In this document: piece by piece, positions 57,001 to 64,000 of the stretch
Layout of the letters: the number at the start of each line of letters is the position of its first letter
Numbering within the stretch: the first letter of the stretch is position 1
NCBI RefSeq assembly: GCF_000006565.2
Contig: NC_031472.1
Location: 1,420,227 to 1,484,226 of the forward strand
Reading direction: 5' to 3'
DNA length: 64,000 nt
Source of the DNA: Toxoplasma gondii ME49
Lineage: Eukaryota; Apicomplexa; Conoidasida; Eucoccidiorida; Sarcocystidae
Notes under the pieces: generated by a model
Database searches by the model: none
Seen by the model: the letters and a program-made list of their open reading frames with translations, nothing else
Told to the model about the DNA's origin: nothing
Made by a program: the position numbers and the translations under genes

Positions 57001-58130
57001 TTTAGACGAGGATATCCTGACAGGCAGTCCGGCAAGTAATACCATATGGTTTCGCGTCTTCGTCACAGCTCGCGAGCTTCCGCTCTGACGATGAGAACGT
57101 GTTTGTAGAGAAAACGATATGCCCAGGGCCTTCTGGGCGTGGGGCAAAGAAGAGCGGCTGTCACAGCAATGCCCAGCGAAGCAGCGTTGCCCAATTTCAA
57201 GTGATACAATCAACCGCCACCTCTTGCGGCTACGGCCGGGTATTCCAAGTGCACAAGATAGGACCCGCCAAAGTATGCTTGACTATCACAACAGCTCATA
57301 CACTGTTTGGTTTTGCTGATATGATCCTCGCTGAAGCGTCCCGGCAGGTTCGATCACGTCGACCTGCGAGGTTGTGTAGGATTGCCAGGTGGTCAGTGAC
57401 CCACAAGAGACAGCAACAAATGCGTAGGTGTGGTCGGCTTCCCGAGAAACATCCTAGAAGTCGGCATGCACGTGACTCAGTCTGGTTTAGACGAGGATAT
57501 CCTGACAGGCAGTCCGGCAAGTAATACCATATGGTTTCGCGTCTTCGTCACAGCTCGCGAGCTTCCGCTCTGACGATGAGAACGTGTTTGTAGAGAAAAC
57601 GATATGCCCAGGGCCTTCTGGGCGTGGGGCAAAGAAGAGCGGCTGTCACAGCAATGCCCAGCGAAGCAGCGTTGCCCAATTTCAAGTGATACAATCAACC
57701 GCCACCTCTTGCGGCTACGGCCGAGTATTTCAAGTGCACAAGATAGGACCCGCCAAAGTATGCTTGACTATCACAACAGCTCATACACTGTTTGGTTTTG
57801 CTGATATGATCCTCGCTGAAGCGTCCCGGCAGGTTCGATCACGTCGACCTGCGAGGTTGTGTAGGATTGCCAGGTGGTCAGTGACCCACAAGAGACAGCA
57901 ACAAATGCGTAGGTGTGGTCGGCTTCCCGAGAAACATCCTAGAAGTCGGCATGCACGTGACTCAGTCTGGTTTAGACGAGGATATCCTGACAGGCAGTCC
58001 GGCAAGTAATACCATATGGTTTCGCGTCTTCGTCACAGCTCGCGAGCTTCCGCTCTGACGATGAGAACGTGTTTGTAGAGAAAACGATATGCCAAGGCCC
58101 TTCTGGGGATGGGGCAAGAATGCGCGGTTT
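51054..58130. repeat. 485-bp satellite array: 14 monomers plus two partial edge copies
   Basis: Taking GTCACAGCTCGCGAG as monomer start, units begin at about 51338, 51823, 52308, 52795, 53280, 53765, 54250, 54735, 55220, 55705, 56091, 56577, 57062 and 57547, with a last partial unit from 58032 to about 58130 and a shortened first one from 51054. Period is 485 bp; the third unit is 2 bp longer and the eleventh 1 bp longer through single-base insertions. Units are nearly identical. Variable sites include ATCCACC/ATCAACC and GGGTATTTC / GGGTATTCC / GAGTATTTC. Each unit holds GCCCAG-GGCCTT-CTGGGC (hairpin-like) and a bulged inverted repeat CAGGTtCGA-tcacg-TCGACCTG. Each also has a 141-codon frame opened only by GTG; sameness of copies explains its conservation and I do not call it a gene. 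I do not recognise it as the 529-bp Toxoplasma repeat. Confidence 0.97.
55991..56090. other. 100-N assembly gap inside the satellite
   Basis: Exactly 100 Ns within the tenth monomer. The flanking monomer starts are 386 bp apart instead of 485, so the placeholder length is wrong: at least 199 bp are missing, or that plus any whole number of 485-bp units. Confidence 0.98.
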
Positions 58131-61100
58131 TTCGCTTCAACACGCAGACGGGCGGTGCCGCGGGGTAGGCGCTGAGGCAAAGAACCCGGTGCTGATGCAG
58201 GAAAAAGCCTGAGATGACGACGGCCTAGAGACAGCAACATTTCGTACTCCTCGGGAAACGCGAGAGCCACACAGCCTCTGGGTGCTAACACCAACTGCAC
58301 GGAGATGGAAAGCAAGCGCATGAATGCGGCGCCGTGATCGATAGCCGCATAGGTCCTCGTCAAGGCGTGGGCTCGTGCTGCGACGGAAGTGGAACGTTCA
58401 GCTTGTCATGCCTGCCGCCTTGTCGTCCTCGTTGTCGCGCGAAAAAACGCCAGGGAGATAGACCCCTCGTCTTATGCAGCCGCACGCCTTCGATATACCG
58501 AAAACAGAAGGGCTCTCCCGCGATTTACCTCAGCCGCACAGGCGTAGTCCCTACATGTGTCTCTCTCCAGCGATTCAGAAACAAGAAGCCCGCTTGTTCC
58601 CTCAGTGTGTGAACCGCAGGGGCAGGTACGCCAAGCAAGGAACTTGCTATGGGGGTATACGGCGTTGGTGATCTCCGTAAGCCGGCGTATATATTGGAAT
58701 AGAGAACGCACTGCATGGCGGTATAGGTCGGCCGTGCCTCACAGTGTTGAGGCTGGTGTCGCGAGCAGATGACGCGTTGGCACAAGACCTCGTGGATACA
58801 CAGGGAAGACGGGGGCGCACAGAAAATCACAATCTGCCTTGGCGCCTCGTAGCACAGGCCATCTCACGTGCCGCCATCACAAACCAGGCCTTGCGCCGTG
58901 TCGTGGTCTCGGCGGCTGTTATCTTCGAACAAGTCTCACTCCAAGTGGGAGTAGTCGGCAGACTTTTCGGCACGCTAACAGACATGGGCGGAACATTTAC
59001 GACGCTGCGCAAAAAAAGATATCCGCGTCTCTTGTTCGCGTCGCGCCACCCGTGGTCCCCCATCCGCCTGGGAGATCCCAGAACACGGCTATAGACTTTG
59101 GCAACTAAGACGGTGCTGGTTTCACAGTGTCAGGCAAGAAAGTGTGTTCCTGGTAATATCCCTTGGACGAGTATTTGTGAGGCGGGTATTGCCGTAAAGG
59201 CGATGGGGAAGGGCAGAGCGTGCGGCAGCTGGTCAACTCATCGAGTAACGGCCTGCTGCCGGGAGCAGACCCGACGACGCTCCGCCTGAACCCGCGCGGA
59301 GAGAGCGAACTGTGCCAGATGCACAACTCAAAACCATTCTCCTCCCAGCGGTATAATAGCGTCCTCTGTTGGAGATTTGCGAAAGGGTCGTCATATCCTA
59401 GAGGCACCTCTACAGAGACGGACAGCTTGATTTCTCGGTCTTGGCAGCGGACTCAGATTGGCTCGCATGACTCCGTTGCCGGCACCAGACGTGGAATGGG
59501 AGAACAGTGCCTCGGCTGTCTTCCTAACTGATCGTCGTCAATCGCTGAACAGGGCGGTGTCCCCCGCCGCCAGGCAGATGGTGATCGAGCGTGGTTTAAG
59601 ATCCTTTTCCTTCTGACTGCCAACTATAGGCGAAGAGTGAGTCCATGATATTGCAGGGCTAGGTTTTTGAAATATATCTATCTGAAAAACGAAGCTGATG
59701 GCGACAGGGTGTACCTACGACGCAAAAAGTGAACACCGTCCGGCACGCGGTCTAAAAGAACTGCGGTGTGGGTAAATAAGTTTTCCTCCACGCGCTGCAG
59801 TAATAGCGTGCCACAATGAAGCAGACCTCTCTATCAGCGGCCCGTGCTTGTCGCCGACTAACGAGCTGAAGTCACGTAGCTGAGTGGGGTAGTGCTTGTG
59901 AGGTTGCGCTGAACTGAACGCAAAACCGTTAGTGCGCCTGGTGCTTGCAGAGGAGCACAAAGATGACGCGGAGGTTTTACGAAGCTCTCCAGCTTCGCCA
60001 GAAATTTGACGTTGTGTTATCGTCCTTAGCCGCATCTTCGCGGGAGTGAACAGCTACAGGGAATCGTATTCAGCTGCACGTCCGCAAGTTTGCGTTCGAC
60101 ATGGGCCGGATCCCCCCACCGGACAGTGCCTCAGCCGTTGACACCGTGGTGGCAGCAGCACCGTCGCTTCTTTTGAGCCACGCTCCGAAATATAAGGCCG
60201 CGCTGTCCAGCGCCTGACGTATTTCCGACTGCGGTTGACACCAGAGCAAGCGTGCGTTTGACGTGAGCGCGGCTGAGCCACGGGACGCCCTTGCGCGTAG
60301 AAAGAACGCTTCATGCTCAGAATCAACATCTCGTAATGATAAACTAACCTGTGGGGCGAACGAGCGATCCAGCTGCTTTGCGTGCGATGCGCTGCTGATC
60401 GCGCGCACGCATTCAGCAGCTGTTGCCAGCCTGTTGTGCCGATGACAGGTTTCAAAAATATCGACCAGCAAAATGGAAAAACACTACGGATGATCTTGTG
60501 ATGGTCGACTACCTCACATACAGAGTGGCGGTGACACTCACCCGAAATCACTACCGTGCAAGCGTATGGCAGAAAGAACGACCCGTTGAGCACTGTTTCC
60601 GGGGTACCCACAGCGGCAACTCCACCGATTCGATGTAGAAGGGCGCTGTGGGTTCCAGGAACATTGTAGAGAGGAGGTGTCACGAAACACACGGCAGCAG
60701 TTAGCCTTTGGTCTTCGTCCGGCCCCCTCCCTGCATACCGTCACCTGGCATCACCGAAAAAGCCTACAGACGACAACAAGGTCTCAGGGGCGAGTCCCTG
60801 GAAGTCCGTTATTCTTTTGAGCTTAAACGTAACATGACAAAATCGGCCGAAAAGCGTCTCAGCTTCACATTTTACGAAACTCCAATACAGGGGGTGTAGT
60901 GGATCGGATGCCTCGGCTGCCGCTGTTCTTGGTTGCTCACTGTCATCCGCGTTCCACATTTCCCGGTGAAAGGAGCAACTGGCTCACCAAAGGTGTCTCT
61001 TTCATTCGCCGGAGCCTCGGACTACTTCGACCAGAGATGGCTTCTTTTTGATAGGGCCACTAGGAGCCGAGGTGCGGTTGGTCCAAAGTGCTGACCAAGC

Positions 61101-62262
61101 GCCGTGCGAAAGTACGCGGCTTACACGGGGATATGGCTTAGGTTTCTTTTGTAAAACCGAGACGGGATTGCTTTCTACTTCAGACGCTGTTCAGGCAAAT
61201 ATCAGAGACGACTGTCTTCGCAGCGCCTGCCATGCTGTGAACATCTTCCGGAAGACGAAGGCTTTTGGGGTTCAAATAAAGAATTTTTTTTTTGATGAAC
61301 AGGCGCTCACGATACCTCCCCAGATTCCAGAAGTCCGAAATGCAGCTGGTCGGTACATGCAGGAGGGTAGGGTGACGGTGTTACTTTGGTGTCTACCATG
61401 CTCAGCTGTCAGGGTTATCCGCGTGTGCGACGAAAGGGATGGTGTACCAAGCAGGATCTTCATCAATGTTTCTGCGACACAGCTTTCCCACAACAGACGT
61501 TCTGTGCTTTCCTTCCTGTACTTCATCAATGCTTGAGCCATAGTGTATTTTCTAGGGCACTGTCCATATTAGACCACGAATCTCTCTCTGTCTAACGTGA
61601 TTGTCCGAGACAGTGTTCGGCTCTATAACATGCCACATGCCTGTGCCGGAAGACGCACGCTCCTCATGCTGGTTGCGTATTCCCTGCTAAACAGGGCCAC
61701 ATTGAGCCATAAGTACGAGCAAACCATTCACCGTCAGCTACTGCCTTTAGCAACATGAAACTGAAGCAGCATCAGCAGCAGGGATCTGGTTGACAAGTGG
61801 TTGTATGTAAAGCAACATGGGCAGGAAACCTATGGCAATCGTTATTGAGAAGCGAAGCTTAGTTCCAGGCGTACAACACTTGTAGTGACGCTGAGCGATA
61901 CAGTATACCAGTCTCCTGTGCCTTACTGTGCGCCTCCCTTGTGCATGGCGACTCTCATCTGTTGTATACAAGTTCATTTTGTGTACAACATTGCCATGAT
62001 TTCTTACAGCGCTGAAAGGCTGCAGGAGGCTTGACGTTTTCTGGTCTTCTGACAGTAGGAGCCATTTCTCAAGCGTGTGAAGTGCTCTTTTACGGACTCC
62101 CAGTGTAAAGGTGCAGTCATTTTTAAGCCTTTGTTGCCACCAGAGATGGTTGGTCACCATGTGGCACCCTGCGGGTCTTGAGCAGTCAGCAGAGCCTCAA
62201 AAGCGGCCAGTCTGCAACAAGCTTCCACAAGATTGATTTCCTTAAAGCCTTTTGTTCGTGGT
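58131..62262. other. Gene-poor region after the satellite
   Basis: 4.1 kb without a recognised gene. Overlapping minus ORFs at 60054-60692 (212 codons) and 60070-60471 (133 codons) and plus ORFs at 58744-59094 and 61048-61536 (162 codons) are long for this base composition. They lack domain motifs, signal peptides or splice-supported partners. No tandem repeat or RNA gene seen. Confidence 0.45.
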
Positions 62263-62701
62263 ATGCCACTGCACACTCTTTTTCCAGGGCGAGCGCTGGT
62301 TCTCCTGCTGACCGCTCCCATTCTTGTCGGGTTGTCGGGGGTCGTGTCCGTAGATCTGCCATGTTCGAGAACCTCCTCTTACATCAGAAAAGCCGGTGAC
62401 TTCAAGAAATGGGTATTTTCCTTCACGGTCTTCCTGTGATAAAGTGTGCCTGCTGTCTGCACATTCGGCAATATCGCCAATTGCTTGTGGCACTATTCCT
62501 TTGTGCCAACATATCTAATTTGAGGTGCTCGTCGCTTGCATATCCTCTCCCTTTTCAGCTGTGTGTCAACTAGAATCACAAGACCCCCAGAAATTCCGTC
62601 TGACTGAGGCAAGAAAACCACCAGGAGAGCTTCGGCTGGTTTCCCGGCGGGGATCACCGCTCGTGCCTGATGATGATTTCGCAGAGCAACTCGTCAGCTA
62701 G
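62263..62701 (+). CDS. Candidate small secreted protein, 91 aa, two exons
   Basis: Exon 1 is 62263-62395 and exon 2 is 62559-62701; they join in phase 1 (GCCG|GTGACT donor, CCCTTTTCAG|CT acceptor), stop TAG. The N-terminus MPLHTLFPGRALVLLLTAPI then LVGLSGVVSVDL is a typical signal peptide with a likely cleavage near VVS-VDL. The mature part is about 63 aa, charged and Pro-rich (ESQDPQKFRLTEARKPPGE, then LRLVSRRGSPLVPDDDFAE), with two Cys. No domain recognised. Small signal-peptide proteins without homologues are common among coccidian dense-granule and other secretory proteins, so export into the secretory pathway is a reasonable inference; anything further is not. It is an isolated gene in a gene-poor stretch, and could be a decayed or truncated member of a larger family. 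Confidence 0.5.
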
Positions 62702-64000
62702 GGCCCTTAAGAGTACGGAAAGACTGGGGCTTCTGGCAACCCATTTAAACACTTCCAGTACGGGGTGCCTTGTACGGATTTAAGGCCGTGAAGCAGACGC
62801 CGCAAATCCGAGTTGCTGCCTGTGTCATTTGGCAGCTTGCTTCTTCGGAGACTCCGTTACAAGGTAAAACACTACCCGATTGTGGACGACCTGGTGCGTC
62901 AGGCGCCATCAGGATGATGAAGTGATACGAGACGACACGATTCCAAAAGATGTTTTTGGTCAACTGGGACTCCCCATGCTGTAGGACTTACTCAAGGACT
63001 AATCAAAAATGGAGGCAAAACTCTATGTGATGTCACTGCCACTGTAAAGACGTCGACTCTTCGATTGTGGTTTGTACGGGTGACGAACACAACGTCACAG
63101 TCTGCATCACCGGCACGGGAACAAACAATAGCTTGCTTTCACAGAAGTGAGGAAGAGGAGAAGATCAAGCAAAACGACCCAAAGCACTTTTTCGTGGAGT
63201 ATCTCAGGGACGTATGCCGATCTATTTTCTTGAACGCAGAGCCTTTTGGAAATGGGAAGGGACCCTTTCAAAGATTCTCTACTGTGTCTCAGGCAGGATA
63301 TTGCCATTTCATCTTGCGAGGAGCCTCGTGTCCAATTGCTTCGTCCCTTCTTCTTAGAAAATGGAATGTAGGCAGGCGGCATAGGTGGGTGATCCTGCCT
63401 GGTAGGGGAATGTTTGGTGAATAGATCGAAACGTCAGCTACCGGCAAGTGCCACTGAAACTGTCAGGAGCCTCAGATCCTTCTGTCTGCAAGCGATTGTG
63501 CGGCATATGGGATTCTTATTCGTGCACGCAATACTTTGACTTGGACACAGAGACTCTGTCTCGGAAGGGTCATGCATAAAATGATTTGTTTGAATACTTC
63601 AGGCGCACCACCCTTGAAGGACTCGCAACACCTGAATGTGGCTTGGGACTGCATTGCTTGTTTCATTGAAAGGTGATATCACTCTCGTCCTTTAGAATTC
63701 GAAGGAAAGGTGATGTGAAGCAGACCAGCCTGCTGAGTGCCCTGGCATATCGCTTCAGCAACAGTATGCCCAAACAACGAATTGAATTCTTACTGTTTTC
63801 TTCAGGGTGAAGGACGATTGTGGGTCTTCGTATACCTTTTGTGTGGCAGGTGGTGCACGGGCAAGCGTGCCAGACACTGGACATATGAACTATAGGCTAT
63901 CGTCCGCAGCTTAATAAATCGCTATCCTGGCTTTTACTGTGGATCCCGAACATCCAGACACTACTCGGTTCAGCCAGATGGGTTTTGTCACTATGGGGAA
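62702..64000. other. Right end of window, nothing firm
   Basis: A plus ORF at 63065-63424 has a charged start (RSEEEEKIKQNDPKHFFVEY) but no start codon context, motif or splice partner. The rest shows no gene, repeat or RNA. Confidence 0.4.

Noticed and set aside
60054..60692. Overlapping minus-strand ORFs of 212 and 133 codons
   Set aside because: Two frames are open over the same DNA, neither with a motif, start context or splice partner, so chance is the simpler reading.
1..64000. tRNA, rRNA, CRISPR, phage or operon features
   Set aside because: Scanned for T-loop words, spaced direct repeats and ribosome-binding patterns; none formed a credible structure, and the gene architecture is eukaryotic.

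Overview
The window looks like nuclear DNA of a tissue-cyst-forming coccidian apicomplexan (Toxoplasma / Hammondia / Neospora lineage). The basis is: intron-rich genes with GT..AG splice sites in phase, pyrimidine-rich introns, TA microsatellites inside introns, many TGCATGC words, Ala/Arg/Glu/Ser low-complexity protein tails, and degraded copies of mitochondrial cob and cox1. No bacterial features, rRNA, tRNA or CRISPR were seen. The species cannot be fixed from the sequence alone. Exon structures below were built by hand from reading-frame continuity, splice signals and family similarity; no transcript data were available.

Layout. 0-2.4 kb, minus: 5' part of a protein with a RanBP2-type zinc finger, an FG/Ser-rich linker and the first RCC1 blade; it runs off the left edge. 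5.2-7.7 kb, plus: PlsC-type acyltransferase, 4 exons. 9.45-13.1 kb, minus: coiled-coil protein of unknown function. 14.9-19.5 kb, minus: 855-aa low-complexity/coiled-coil protein, 6 exons, all in phase. 19.5-25.2 kb: poorly coding, with two related cox1-like remnants, a small membrane-protein ORF and an unresolved minus-strand gene. 25.5-32.0 kb, plus: RRP45/EXOSC9 subunit of the RNA exosome. 33.7-36.2 kb, minus: CHCHD2/CHCHD10-like twin CX9C mitochondrial protein of 149 aa. 39.0-41.1 kb, minus: intronless 720-aa multi-pass membrane protein. 44.6-48.6 kb, plus: RsmB/NSUN-type RNA cytosine-C5 methyltransferase, 7 exons, which has Ser where the family has its nucleophilic Cys. 51.05-58.13 kb: a 485-bp satellite array of 14 monomers plus two partial ones, interrupted by a 100-N gap. 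58-64 kb: gene-poor, with one candidate small secreted protein of 91 aa.

The genes are unrelated housekeeping or lineage-specific units (nuclear transport, lipid synthesis, RNA decay, mitochondrial intermembrane space, RNA modification) and form no pathway cluster. The least explained elements are the satellite array, the methyltransferase active-site change, the acyltransferase motif change, the mitochondrial DNA remnants inside introns, and the small predicted secreted protein.
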